From contig CM043971.1 in assembly GCA_014529385.2 (NCBI GenBank), positions 96,457,382-96,521,381 of the forward strand: 64,000 bases of DNA, written 5' to 3'. Of this stretch, positions 22,202-34,587 are shown in pieces. The stretch's first letter is position 1. Every line of letters starts with the position of its first letter. The position numbers and the translations under genes are program-made. The stretch is from Adiantum capillus-veneris (taxonomy: Eukaryota; Streptophyta; Polypodiopsida; Polypodiales; Pteridaceae). The notes below the pieces were generated by a model. The model was not told the origin of the DNA, did not search any database, and saw only the letters and a program-made list of their open reading frames with translations.

Positions 22202-23760
22202 TGTAACTATGTCAGACCTTGTAAATAATTAACATATTTACAAGAAATTATATCAGGCCTTGTAAATAATTAATGTATTTACAAGAAAAGAATTATCTAA
22301 TTAGTTGTGTACACATCAGAATAGATCTAGCAGTTTCTGGGGCCTCAGGTGCGCCCAAGTTTCGGCTAGAGCAGCTCAGGGAGACCCTAGCAGAAAATAC
22401 CATGAAGCCCTAGTGATTGGGAAATCGGGTCTTCAATAAAGGGATAGATAGTAGCCTTAGATTTCAGGCTCAAGAAATTACGCGCGCTAGTGCAAGCACA
22501 TGAATGAGATGAGGTCCTTAGAAAAACAGTAACCCTAAGGTTTGAGTTATTTTTATGGCCTTAGGATTAAATTAGCTTAAATGGTTTGTGATGGACCAAA
22601 TGGTCAGACAAGTGCAAATAGGTAATGCCAAAGCAGTGTCGATACGGCATTGCGCTAAGGAGCAGCTAACAATTTAATTAGTAGCATCTGCGTGTGCAGT
22701 TGTGAGTTAATTCGCACATTTCATTAATAGCCTAGGGACTTTTAAAAGTGAAAGTTGAAGGGTTTTTTAATTTATTAAGTAAGTGTGCAAAGTGGCACAC
22801 TTACCAATGCAAAACTACCTATCTCACTCTCACTCTCACCCTCTCTCTCCTCCTAGCGCCCCCTCTCCCTGATGGCTATTTAGGAGCACCTCCTCCCCCA
22901 TTTCTCAGGGTTGGCAGTGCTCCTACCCCCCCTATTGTGAGTATGCTCTACGCATTTGAGCCCTCCATGGAAGCTTGAGAGAAGTCCCTTGCGACATATG
23001 TGGTGGCCTTGTGCTCCCATTGTCTAGAACAAGGGTTCTTTTAGCCATATCGAGATTTTGATAAAGTTTCATCTCGAGAAGTTGCAGTGGGCACTCTCTT
23101 TGTAGAGTGTGGTGGCTGTAAATTCTTTGTTTTCAACCCCTAATCATCTCTTTTGGAGTGAATTTCAGTAAAATACACATAGAATCTAGTTCTTCTCTAC
23201 CTACACTACGCATACACAATGTTTGGTGCAATTCCATCGCGAAAAAGGTCTATATTTCGTCTTTGGAAGGTGCTCAAGTAACATTTTCAGGTTATGTGCA
23301 AAAATTACAGCAAGCATGTGTGGGTGCATTCGCGTGTTCCTCCCTTGTTTTTGTTGCAGGAATGATTATGCAAAAAGGGACACAGTTAGCGAAAGGTAGA
23401 CTCTCATTTTCGAGAGCTTCCGTTGAGTTTTGGTGGAAGATAGACTCTCGTTTTTGAGAGCTTCCCAAAATCTTATAGCAGAGGGAAAATCCTCTTAGTA
23501 TTCTGAGAGTAGCTTTCGCACTCTCTCAGTCAAAAGAAAAAAAGAAAGAATATAGGACGAAAAGTTTCCCCGTTCTTGTGCTTGTTAAGATTCTCCCTTA
23601 GTAATAAAGATAATCCCTTTATGGGGGGGGACAAACCCATCTTTTGGTCTGAAATGAAGTGTCAAGCTTTCTCTCTCTCTCTCTCTCTCTCTGTCTCTAA
23701 TTCTCTTGAGTATTTGAAGTAAAATTAAAAGTCAGTTTACGCTTCCGTATTTTCGTGACA
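22202..23760 (+). repeat. LTR4 (1559 bp), shared by copies C and D
   Basis: It begins TGTAACTATG after gaaccaagaggga and ends attttcgtgaCA before a slightly mutated primer site. It has the hairpin (one arm changed, gtgcaaagtggcac), the 76-codon ORF (22748-22978) and a short CT tract (23670-23692). It shares ttcttttagccatat with LTR1. Confidence 0.9.
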
Positions 23761-23826
23761 GTGGTATTAGAGCAAGGTCATCTCTCTCTTCCTTAAGGGA
23801 TTGACGACACTTGGCAGACTGCAGAA

Positions 23827-25010
23827 ATAAGAGGACGCGAGATAGAGTTCTCTCTCCTTCAACAGCAGGTGGTAGAGTTGCAAAAAGCTCTCTCCCATCG
23901 AGAAGTCCAAACGATTCTCCATACTCTAGAGAAAGGGAAGGAGAAAGTGCCGATGGGGGCGGGAGGAATCCTGCAAAACCCAAAGACACCAGAACCAAGT
24001 AAAGATCCTTTAATTGGAACCTCCCGCATGCATGAGAGGCAGAGGAAACGTCCAGAACGTCATGTGTGGTTAAATCCAAAGGTTCAAGACTAGGATCCTC
24101 CTTATTCCCCTCAGTTCTCTTTCATCAAGGATCTCGATGACATAGTCACTCCAGAAGACATGTTTCTTGACGATCAGTCGCAGCAAGAAGTGCATTCAAG
24201 GGAAAGGACTCCTGTCCACAAGGAATCTAATCATAGAAAGAAGAAACACCATAAGCAGAAAACAATTAAGTCAAGAGACAAAGATGTGAAATTCGACCCC
24301 TACAATGGACGACGTGATAATGACAATGCTTTGGCTTTCATCTACCAATTTGAAGTTGCATTTACAGAAGGAAACTGTAAAGAAAGATCCAAGCTTTGCC
24401 ATGTCAGTCTGTACCTGAAAGACACCGCCAGCAGTTGGTGGTTAACCTTGATCTTGGAAAATCGCAAATACCAAGATTGAATTAATTGCAAGAAGGAGTT
24501 TTACTCACAGTTCCTTCCTCCAGACTTTGAGGAAGAGGTAATGAAAGAATGGGATCGCCTCTTACAGTCAGAGAATGAAATTGTTCCACGCTATGTGGAT
24601 AGGTTTTGGGACGTTCTCTTGAAAGTCACTCCATTGAAGAAGATTGACTATCGAAGAAGATGCGCAACTTTGAAGCAGGATTGCATAAAGCCTTGCAAAA
24701 GGCTATGAAGATTTACCCTGGAGGTAACTTGCAGATACTTATGGAATACATGACAAGGGTACTCCTAGGAAGATGGAGCAAAGCACCTACCATGCCAAGC
24801 AGAAGGCTCTCCATAAGCAGCCTACCTCTACTTCTTCTTCTCAAAAGAAGAAAAGAACCGCCTCTAAAGCAAAAGCAAAGCCAAATCAGCCCAAGAAAGG
24901 AAGATAACTCTCTCTTGCTGAATTAAGAACCTACATCAGCGAAGGAAGATGCTTCAAGTGTGGACAAGTTGGACATATGAAGGATGATTGTCCTACCAAA
25001 ACTCCGCAAC
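23827..25010 (+). pseudogene. Chromovirus gag, copy D
   Basis: The expected ATG at 23827 is changed to ATA (gcagaaataagagg), followed by REIEFSLLQQQVVELQKAL. The core lies at 24160-24480 and continues past TGA 24478-24480; a second frame is 24660-24926. The zinc knuckle at about 24949-24990 reads CFKCGQVGHMKDDC, which is canonical CCHC. A 24-bp deletion near 24749 removes part of the segment seen in C (ESARIADEI). Confidence 0.86.
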
Positions 25011-26147
25011 CACCCTCTTCTAATGTAGTCCCAAATGTACAGGAAAATACAACCAAGGATGGGAAAGAAAGAGCTCTTCTCAAAGCATGGGGTAGTATCA
25101 ACAACCAGCGCGCTCTTATTCTGTTTGACCCTAGCAGCACAAACAACTTCATCTCTACAAAGTTAGCACATGATCTGAATTTACAGCCTAACCGTTTTGG
25201 AGTTTCTATTCAAGCACAATCTCTTTCAAAGGGCAGAACTCTAACTCTACTCTAATCATAGGGAAGCTGAATTTAAAGGTCGACAACTACAAAGATCAAG
25301 AGTCTTTCTTACTAGCCTCACTTGAAGGATGCGATGTTATCTTGAGAATGCGTTGGCACTACAAGATGCATCCCATTCCTGACTATGTTCAAAAACCCCT
25401 ATCCTTTGATCATAAAGGAAAGGAGTTTCTTGTACTTGCAGATACAGGTGATTGGCGTATCCCTATCGCCAATCACATTGCCATCAAGAAAGTAATGAAA
25501 AAGTGTGTTTAAGTGTACTTGATTTTTGCAAGAGAGAGACAGATGTGTCTGCTTCACAACTTTCTTCCTCTATAGAGCAAAAAAGACTTAAGTTATTAGA
25601 CAATTTTAAAGATTGTTTCCTAGATGAACTTCCAAATGAACTCCCACCTCCTCGATATGAGGATCATACAATTGATTTGATTCCGGGGAGTTCTCCTCCA
25701 AATCAACCCCCTTATCGAGTTAGTCTAATGCAACAAGAGGACATTCTCAATTACGTTAATGAACTTTTGGAGAAGGGCTTAATAAGGCCTAGTACTTCTC
25801 CATATTGTTCACCTGTCTTGCTAGTACAAAAAAAGGATGACACATTCCGCATGTGCATAGACTATAGATCTCTAAACAAGATCACAATCAAGAATCGATT
25901 TCCAATCCCTTGGATTGACGACATTGTTGACAAGTTACAAGGAGCAAGTGTCTTTAGTCGTATAGACTTGAAGAGCCGTTATCATCAAACCCGCAAAGCT
26001 CCTCAGGATGTGCATAAGACTTCATTTAGAACAACCTTCGGGTTGTATGAATTCTTAGTGATGCCTTTTGGACTCACTAATGCACCAGGCACATTCAACA
26101 GAATGATGGATAGAATCTTCCACTCATATAGAAGCTTTCTTCGATGA
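25011..26147 (+). pseudogene. Chromovirus protease and reverse transcriptase, copy D
   Basis: The protease text near 25120 is LFDPSSTNNFIS. A frameshift near 25230 and TAA near 25509 interrupt the linker. RT lies in 25452-26147: [42 protein letters not shown] deletion of about 11 bp just after agaagcttt (26135-26140) removes residues before the FFDD box and shifts the frame. It shares caacaagag...acattctcaat and gaatcgatttcc with copy B. Confidence 0.88.
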
Positions 26148-28402
26148 CGTCTTAATCTTCTCAGAGACCGAAGACGAACACTATAAGCATCTTGCATTAG
26201 TGTTTGAAGAATTACGCAAACACAAATTATTTGTGAATGCTAAGAAGAGCGAATTCTTTTCAAAAGAAATCCACTATTTGGGCCATATAGTATCTCACAA
26301 CCAAGTGAGAATGGATCCTGACAAGATTCAAGCAGTTGTAGAATTGCCTATGCCAACTACAGTACATGATGTACGAAGTTTCCTCGGCCTCGATTCCTAT
26401 TATCGACGTTTAATTCGAGCCTTTGCCACTATAGCAGGTCCCCTCCATGACCTGACAAAGAAGCGGATTCCATTCCACTAGGGGTCTGGACAAAAAACAA
26501 GCTTTTGAAAAGATTAAGTATCTATTCAGTCACGGACCTGTTCTCACCGTCCCTGATCTTCGCAAACCTTTCGAGGTATACTACGACGCATTTGGAGATT
26601 GTGTAGAAGCAGTTTTGAACCAAGAGGGTCATCCCATAGCCTACGAAAGTCAGCGCCTTAAAGATGTAGTGTTGCATGTTTCCGTATACGAGAAAGAGCT
26701 AATGGCAGTGATTCATGCGCTTTCCATTTGGAAACACTATCTGTTAGGAGTTGATTTCATTATCAAGACAGATCATCAAAGTCTTCGCTACTTTCTCACA
26801 CAAAGAAAGTTATCCGGAAAGCAGATGAGATGGGCCAACTTTCTTTCAATATTCCATTTTTAGATTTTACACACTTCTGGAACAAAGAATGCAGTTGCAG
26901 ATGCTCTCTCCAGGCGTCCAAAGATCAATGCACCGACAACAATTTATCATGAGGAACTAGAATCTCTCAGTGAGATGCATCCTTAAGATCCAGACTTCAC
27001 TACAATTTGGGCAGATCTTCAAGCTGGTCACTTAAGGTCACCTTATTCCATTAGGGATAATACGCTCTATCGTCAACAAGCAATATCCATAGCTCAGTCC
27101 TTACGACAGAAGGTGATGGATGAAGCACATAATTCTCCTTATGCCGGGCATCGGGGAATTGCTGCTACCACTAGTGCCCTCGAAAGGTATTTCTTTTGGC
27201 CAACACCCCCTGCGGACATTGAAAAACATGTATGTGAGTGTTTAGTCTGCCAAAAGTAAAATATGACAGACATAAAGTTTATGGCAAGCTTTAGCCACTC
27301 CCTTTGCCTAACACTCCATGGGAAAGTATTGCCATGGATTTTATTACGGATCTTCCTAGATCCAAGAATGAAAATGATGCAATCTGGACTATAGCAAATA
27401 GATTCCGTAAGCAAGCACATTTCGTTCCAGTAAAGAAGATGATCAAAGCTGATCACATGGCTAGAATATTTCTAGCTCGGATTTTTAAACACCATGGATT
27501 GCCAAAGACTATTGTCAGCGATAGAGATCCCCGCATGACTAGTCTATTTTGGCAGGCATTGTTTGAAAACTTGGGAACTAGGCTTGATTTTTCATTAGCT
27601 TATCATCCTCAAATAGATGGTCAAAGAGAAATTGCTAATGCCACAATTTTAGACCTCCTCAAGTGCTATGGTTCGGAACGACAATCCAAATGGGAACATT
27701 ACTTACCGATAGTTGAGTTTACGTATAATGATACCATCCATTCCTCAACTGGTAAAGCTCCCTTCGAAATTATTTATGGGAAGCCACTCTTACTTCCTAT
27801 TATAGTTACCAAAGAAAACATCTTCGCTGCAGATGAATTTGTCCACAATATTGATATTGCCTATCAACAAGTAAAGCACGCAATTCTACATACTCAAGAG
27901 CAACAGAAGACAAAAGCAGACAAGCACAGAAGGAATCTCAATTTTGAAAAAGGACAATATGTCCTGCTTCACTTTGAGAAATCTAGATTGAAAAAGCGGA
28001 TTGAGAAAGGAAAAGTTGTCAAATTTTTCCATAGATTTTACGGCCCTTTCAAAATTACAGATAAAGTCAATGACGTGACTTTTAGATTGAATTTGCCTAC
28101 TCACTGGCGCATCCATAATTCTTTTCATGTAAGTCTCTTCCGATTATATGTTGGACCTCCTCCAGTGGCACCAATACAAGAAGATTGATCCTTCAGAAGT
28201 CGAAGAGACTGAGGAAATCCTTCAACCTGAACAGATAATACACCACTCTGAGAGACAACTAAAGTCAGGGAGCCTACATTGAAATTATTTAGTCAAGTTC
28301 AAGAATTACACGTCTTTAGATACAAAGTGGATGACTGAGTCCGATCTTAAGGACTACCCAGACATCTTGCACAGTTATGTTGACGCTCTACAATTGAGTC
28401 AA
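26148..28402 (+). pseudogene. Chromovirus RT end, RNase H, integrase and chromodomain, copy D
   Basis: FDDVLIFS is at about 26140-26165 and the RT thumb at 26200-26480. RNase H (26615-26863) includes GDCVEAVLNQEGH just before it, shared with copy B. The integrase zinc region near 27150-27260 has a one-base loss at about 27256. The 27304-28188 frame holds the core (MDFITDLP, TIVSDRDPRMTSLFW, YHPQIDGQREIANA). The chromodomain (28190-28402; LVKFKNYTSLDTKW) is in another frame after a small insertion at about 28187. Integrase is nearly full length, but several stops remain upstream. Confidence 0.88.
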
Positions 28403-28422
28403 CTGTTTAGAAACAAGAGGGA

Positions 28423-30004
28423 TATAACTATGTCAGACCTTGTAAATAATTAATGTATTTACGAGAAATTATGTCATACCTTGTAAATAAGTAATGCATT
28501 TATGAGAAAAGAATTATCTAATTAGTTGTGTGCACATCAGAATAGATCTAGCAGTTTCTGGGGCCTCAGGTGCGCCCAAGATTGGGCCAAAGGAGCTCAG
28601 GGAGGCCCTAGCAAAAAATACCCTGAAGCCCTAGTGATTGGGAAATCGGGTCTTCAATAAAGGGGTAGATAGTAGCCTTAGATATTAAGCTCAGATAAAT
28701 ATGCGCGCTAGTGGAAGCACATGAATGAGATGGGGTCCTTAGAACAACAGTAACCCTAAGGCCTGAATTATTTTTAGGGCCTTAGGATAACTCAATTAAA
28801 TTATCTTAAATGATTTGCGCTGGACCAAATGGTCGGACAAATGTGACAAGGTAATGCTAGAGCAGTGTCGATACGACATTGTGCTGGGGAGAAGCTAAGA
28901 ATTTTATTAGTAGCATCTGTGTGTGCAGTCGTGAGTTAATTTGCCCATTTTATTAATAGCCTAGGTACTTTTAAAAGTGAAAGTTGAAGGGTTTTTAAAG
29001 TTATTAAGTAAGTGTGCCAAGTGGCACACTTACCAATGCAAAACTACCTCTCTCACTCTCATTCTCACCCTCTCTCTCTTCCTAGCGGCCCCTCTCCCTC
29101 ATGGCTATTTAGGAGCACCCCCTCCCCCATTTGTGAGGGTTGGCAGTGCTCCTACCCCCCCTATTATGAGTATGCTCTACGCATTGGAGCCCTCCATGGA
29201 ATCTTGAGAGCATTCCCTCGCGACGTATGTGGTGGCATCGTGCTCCCATTGTCTACAACAAGGGTTCTCATAGCCATAGCCATCTTTCGGTAAAGTTTCA
29301 TCGCGAGAAGTTGCAGCGGGCACTCTCTTCGTAGAGTGTGGTGGCTGTAAATTCTCTGTTTTCAGCCCCTAATCATCTCTTTTAGGGTTAATTTCATCCA
29401 AATACACATAGAATCTAGTTTCTCTCTACCTACGCTACGCATACACAAAGTTTGGTGTGATTCCATCGCGAAAAAGCGTCTCTATTTTGGCTTTGGAAGG
29501 TGGTCAGGTTACATTTTCCGGGTATGTACAGAAAATTACAGCAAGCATGTGTGCGTACATTTTGCGTGTTTCTCACTTGTTTTTGTTGCAGGAATGATTA
29601 TGCAAAAAGGGACACAGTTAGTGGAAGGTAGAATCTCATTTTCAAGAGCTTCCGTTGAGTTTTGGTGGAAGATAGGTGGAAGATAGACTCTCGTTTTTGA
29701 GAGCTTCCCAAAATCTTATAGCAGAGGAAAAATCCTCTTAGTATTTTGAGAGTAGCTTTCGTAGTCTCTTAGTCAAAAGGAAAAAAGAAAGAATATAGGA
29801 CGGAAAGTTTCCCCGTTCTTGTGCTTGTTAAGATTCTCCCTTAGTAAAAGAGATAATCTCTTTATGGGGGGGGGACCAGCCCATCTTCTGGTCCCCAATG
29901 AAGTGTCAAGCTTTCTCTCTCTTTGTCTCTCTCTCTCTCTCTAATTCTCTTGAGTATTTGAAGTACAATTAAAAGACACTTTACACCTCCGTATTTTTGT
30001 GACA
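28423..30004 (+). repeat. LTR5 (1582 bp), 3' end of the C-D array
   Basis: The usual TG start is mutated to TA (gaTATAACTATG). It ends atttttgtgaCA and is followed by gccaatccgcg, exactly as LTR2 is. It carries the 76-codon ORF (28977-29207), the hairpin near 29010, a 10-bp local duplication (ggtggaagat) near 29666 and a CT tract at about 29913-29941. The gcggcccctct and aaaagacacttta variants unite it with LTR2. Confidence 0.9.
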
Positions 30005-30368
30005 GCCAATCCGCGATAGCAGAAGGTACTCATTTCCAAGTCCGAGGAAGCATACTCAGATATGGAATAGCCGCTCTCCCTGCTCTGCAGCCTCGGCTGG
30101 ATCAAAGACATGCTGCTAGTGACTAAAGATATCGTGAGCCCCTCAAATGTCGCAATGACTTGGGCCACGCTCTAGGTTGTCCCGAACTCAATCTAATAGT
30201 GGTCGCGGCCCAGGAGCTGAATGTCCAAGATCTGGCCCACATCGGCAAGCACGCGGGCCTGAAGAAGATCTCTGAGGTCCCCTCTGTTGAGACGGGTGTC
30301 CACAATCTGGCAGATGGTGGAGTGCACCTGGAGGCTCTCCACCTCTACAATGAGGCTCGCTTCCCTCC

Positions 30369-30788
30369 CCTTTAAGTGCCACAGGGTCCCAAAGCATGGG
30401 ATCAATGGTCCCAATTGAAAGGCGGGATGGCGATCTATCTGGATCGTTGACCGATTAAAATCTAAACTCGGGATCCCGAGTTTAGATTTTGAAAAACTAA
30501 TCTCAGGAGTTCAGCTTAATCTCGGGACGCCTCGCTTTCCCAGCCAGGTTTTGAACCCTCGTCATCAACTTGGGGGGCACACGCTTTGACCAACATGCTC
30601 GTGTGCGCCTCGTTGAAATAGATGTGATTTCACATTTATTTGAAGATAAACTCGGCATCTCGACATAAAAACTAAATTCGGGATCCGGAGTTTAGTGTTT
30701 ACCCGTCGACAACCGAGATTTGCGCGCTCCTTTGATTTTGCACAAGAGCCATTGATCCCATGCTTTAAGACCCCATGGCACTTAAAGG
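30369..30788. mobile_element. 420-bp non-autonomous TIR element (MITE-like) in X2
   Basis: The terminal repeats CCTTTAAGTGCCACAGGGTC (left) and its inverted partner ending ccatggcacttaaagg (right) are about 38-40 bp with a few mismatches, and both end in the same inner text (gcatgggatcaatgg). X1 lacks the insert. The flanking gctcgcttcc is repeated on each side, consistent with a target duplication of about 10 bp, as in Mutator-like elements. A perfect 34-bp palindrome sits inside at 30457-30490. No coding capacity. Confidence 0.75.
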
Positions 30789-31288
30789 TGAGGGCTCGCT
30801 TCCTCTTCCGGGGAGAGAGAAAGCTTGATGGGGGGGTCCTCGGAAGCAGGCGAGGGGGCTACAGGCGAGTCCCTCTAAGGCGGGGCGGAAGCAACCTCCA
30901 TCAGAGTCTGAAGCTGTAAGACAAGGGGTTGACGGTCGTCATCGTAGAGTGAGTGCGAGGCAAAAACCCTGTGGGGATAGAGCCGGGTGTGAAGAAGATG
31001 GGGTGGGTTGAACCCGGCAAAGAGGCAAAAGAGAATGAGGGGGTGACGAATGCAGGTGAAGAGGCAATGGAGAAGGCGGGGCGGGGTGAAGAAACAGTAG
31101 CCAATAACAGCCGCTGCTGGCTGGCGAAAATCAGCCACAGAGGGAGCGCGTGAAGATTTGGGGGGGGCGGGGGGGGGGGGCACGAACAGGAAGGAGCTGG
31201 GAGGGTGCGCGATGACAGAAGGGGGGGCGGGGGGGGACGCAGAGCTTCAGCGAGCCGTTGTGGGTTTTTTTTTAATAAAGCAGCCAAA

Positions 31289-31579
31289 ATGTCGAGCTCT
31301 ACAATGATAAAAATAAAACGAGGTTTCTCTCGGCCTCCGGCTTTGGCTACATCTCTGCACTCTGATGTCGTCCACTTTAAGGAGCTTATGACAATGTATG
31401 GTATTTGCCTCCATTTTGAGGACCCTTACGTGCTGCTAAACCTGCTAGAATTTGTGAGCTTGAGGGTGAGCAGGCAGAGCAGCAACTTACTTCAACAATA
31501 CATTGCTGATGATCGACATGACAACCTACTTCTGCTCGGCTTGGCTAGGAATCAAGCAGGCTCTTTCGAGTTGGTCTGA
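31289..31579 (+). CDS. Unidentified ORF conserved with 11587-11835, X2 copy
   Basis: It opens MSSSTMIKIKRGFSRPPALA and runs through DPYVLLNLLEF to a different 3' end (NQAGSFELV). Two extra codons distinguish its start from the X1 copy. The frame has stayed open in both copies, but I recognise no domain, and expression is unproven. Confidence 0.3.
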   Translation: MSSSTMIKIKRGFSRPPALATSLHSDVVHFKELMTMYGICLHFEDPYVLLNLLEFVSLRVSRQSSNLLQQYIADDRHDNLLLLGLARNQAGSFELV

Positions 31580-31727
31580 TCTTGTGGTAGAGACAATAGG
31601 AAGATACATACACAAGGACATTTAGACATTTTCTCATGTAGGAAAACAGAGTCTTTTTCAGTGTTTTTCATACAATGCATAACATCATGAGCTTCTGCTC
31701 GAGAGGCGCCGCATACCTAGCTAGGTA

Positions 31728-31802
31728 CGATTGCGGGCAAAGGACTATTGGCCCCCCCACCGGGCTGGCGGTCCCCTGCCCCCAATCGTACCTAGCTAGG
31801 TA
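31728..31802. mobile_element. 75-bp foldback insertion at the apex of a palindrome
   Basis: X1 has one TACCTAGCTAGGTA. X2 has two, at 31714-31727 and 31789-31802, separated by 61 bp whose ends are inverted (CGATTGCGGGCAAAGGAC against the complement of GTCCCCTGCCCCCAATCG). The result looks like a very small foldback or MITE with a 14-bp target duplication. Template-switch replication is the alternative. Confidence 0.6.
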
Positions 31803-34139
31803 TGCAATGCCTCCCTCGTAGAAGCTCATGATATTGAGGTAGTGTGGGAATTATTGCGAGAATTCTTGTGATAGTGCAAAAGATGATAAAAGCGGTACTA
31901 TGATGTAGAGAAGGAGGCAAGACAATGCAGGGTATATAAGGCTTGCAGGGGTAAGGATGGACATAAGCGAAGTTGGGTAGTTCTTAGGGTGCGCACATGC
32001 GCTCAGTCTAAGCCGCCGGTCGAAGAAGATTCCCACTTGGCCCTCCACGCAATTGGAGTTTAGTGTACCACCTCCTCAACGTGGTTCCACCGCAGGAACC
32101 CGAAAGCCAGCACTCTCCCCTAGCCGTTTGAAATGGTATCCAAGCGGTGCCCTACTATTCTTAGCATAATTTGCATGTGTAAGCCAATTGTCGAATACGT
32201 ACATTGCCTCGCCATCGCACCTGTACATAAAGAGCCTCCTCGCCTGGCTGCAATGCACTGCCCATTAACATAGAGGCCTACTGCGCCCTAGGCTGAGCTA
32301 CTACAGCGACCCCTGCTCGGCACGGCGCATCTGCATACTATTGTAGGATACTGCAGTACTGAACACTACATCAGCTGCAACTGCAGAGTTCCTAAGGTAA
32401 GCTATCATGTACTAGCTCTTAAGGTACGGTATTTGGTAGTTCGTAACGTAACTGCAGAAGCTCAGTATGCGTGCCAGTTAGTTAAAGCTGCAACGATTCC
32501 TGCCATGCTGATTCCTCAAGTTCTACAGCTCTTCGCCGAATATCCCCCAAGCGGCCTACAACAACACAGTGGTGTATATCACGCAGCGCAGGAGATTCAT
32601 AACGTCTGCAGTAGGCTATTTCAAAAATACGAGCACACGCTGTAGTAGCTCGACCTTAACTGTTTTCGCAAGCGTCACTCAAGGTATTTTTATGCATAAT
32701 TATTAACTCTTACGTACTCTTATTCAACCTCATGTTCATGCTCATGTCCATTGTTGCAGTCCTTTTTTACATTATTTGATTAAATTAAAAAATGCGAGCT
32801 ACTGTGCGCTCTACTAATTAAGTTGTCAATGGGTAATGCAATTGAACATGCTACAAATGTTGCCTGTAATGAACGCTCACGCAGGCCAGCATCCTCCTGC
32901 TCGACCAAAGGCCAACCCAATCGCTTCTCGTGGTGTGCGAGTGCCTCAACAAGAATTGCCTAAGATAGATGATAATTTGATGCATTCAATCAACAAATTC
33001 GTCCATAGTCAACTTTCTTTCATATCACTTCTTTCCATAATTTGTGGTCGAAATACTCATTCCTAGACTCGGTATCAGGATCCTCCTATTGGAGGAACAG
33101 TTGCTAGACATGTTTTTATGTATGGGACAATGCCCACGCCGCCCCCATGGCCCATTTCGGGCAACACGTGCTCTCCATATGACTGTGAGGAGTTTGTCTC
33201 TTTGTCTGAAGAGGTTAACCTCATGAACACATTTGATCCCCCCCCCCTCCCCCTTACTGCCCCCCCCCAACGGACTTTATGCCCGATGGAGATCCATATG
33301 TAAGGACATGGTCCTATGGACAAGGCCACTGGCACGGCGGACAGTGTGTACGTAAGATATAAGATAGCACGGGGGTAGAGACAAACACACGCATTACCAT
33401 CGCCCTTTCACTGGTACCGAGTTATTTGGGAGGAGGCGAAAAGCGGCGCGCAACACCCCCCCCCCCTCCCCCCTCCGCAGACAAACTAACCCTTTTGTGC
33501 AGCAAAAAGAAGACAAGTTCAGTTTTTCGTGCGCGTGGACAAACAACGACAACCGACCACGGCCGCGCCATCCACAATGCATGACCAAGGCGGGCGACCA
33601 AGGCAAGCACGGCCAACAACCGAGGCTTCGAAGGCTTACGTTGGCACCGTTGGCTATGCGCGTAGGAAGGCCCGCTTAACCCTTGCATGAAGGAGGGTTG
33701 AACACACCCCTCGAGGATAAGAGGCCCACACTTTACCATCAAGCTATTGGCTCTTGTTGTGTATAATAAGGAAAGATAGTCTACTTGTGTTGAAAGGAAA
33801 AATAGAAGGAAAGGGAAAGCTTCAAACTTCAAGGAAGCAACTTTACCCTTCCTTTTCACTTCTTGGAGGAAGACAAGTTTTCCTCCAAAAATTCTTTTTC
33901 CTTTAAGGAGGTAGCTTCAAAGTGAAGAAAAGCCTTCACAAAAACAACGAGTTTTTGTGAAGAATCATCAAAAGTGCTCTTATAAGGAACGACAAGTGAA
34001 CCGCTCAGCTTCCCGCAAGTCGTGGTTCGCATGCAACACAAATTGCAGAGCATACAAAACACAAAGACTTCCATTTCTCAAGGTACAAGTTGTCGTTTCT
34101 TTTTCTCTCTTTGCATTAGTGTGTTTACCGTGGACAGTG

Positions 34140-34587
34140 ATGATATCCCACCTACACGCACGTTTGATTTTGAGCACGTAGATCAAAATCAGGGTACCAT
34201 GGGTGCTGCTGATACTAATATGCATGATGATGATGATCTAGGAGATCATGGGCTTGTAGATATGGCTTCTTTCAAGACTTTGGAACATCGCCAAAGCGTA
34301 CTTGAAAGAAACTTCTCTGCACTCAATGAAAATGTTACCAATCTTACAGAGTTACTTGTGAAATTTATGAATTCACAGACAACTCAAGGAGCCACAAGTG
34401 GCACGGTTCAAGGGAACCAAGCTCTCACGACTCAAGGAGTCCAAGAGACAAGTGCTCCAGAAGATGCAGAAAGTAGCAATGCACTACTTAAGAATATCAC
34501 CATTCTTGAGTTTCACGAGGAAGAGCATGATTGCAACAAGGATGCGATCAATGCGTTCTTACACAAATGGAGTGATATTTATAGATT
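34140..34587 (+). pseudogene. Second-family gag, X2 copy, cut by the CACTA insertion
   Basis: The N-terminal part (FDFEHVDQNQGTMG, MASFKTLEHRQSVLERNFSA) is better preserved than in X1; the stops at the two X1 positions are sense codons here (TTGGAACAT, ACTCAAGGA). The frame ends at HKWSDIYR, where the CACTA terminus begins. The continuation seen in X1 (RHTPDIKTAMETS) does not reappear anywhere in the window. Confidence 0.82.

Larger units (their letters stand above)
30005..34587. other. Block X2: paralogue of X1, with three later insertions
   Basis: It runs parallel to X1 from the LTR border through the LINE ORF1 fragment (minus, about 30150-30410 and 30800-31280), the MSSSTMIK frame (31289-31579), the conserved ORFs (32076-32258 minus; 32433-32645, 32836-33066 and 33118-33303 plus) and the second-family gag. 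Relative to X1 it has a 420-bp TIR element (30369-30788), a 75-bp foldback insertion near 31728, and a CACTA insertion at 34588. It is G/C-homopolymer rich at 31160-31240 and 33240-33270. Confidence 0.8.
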
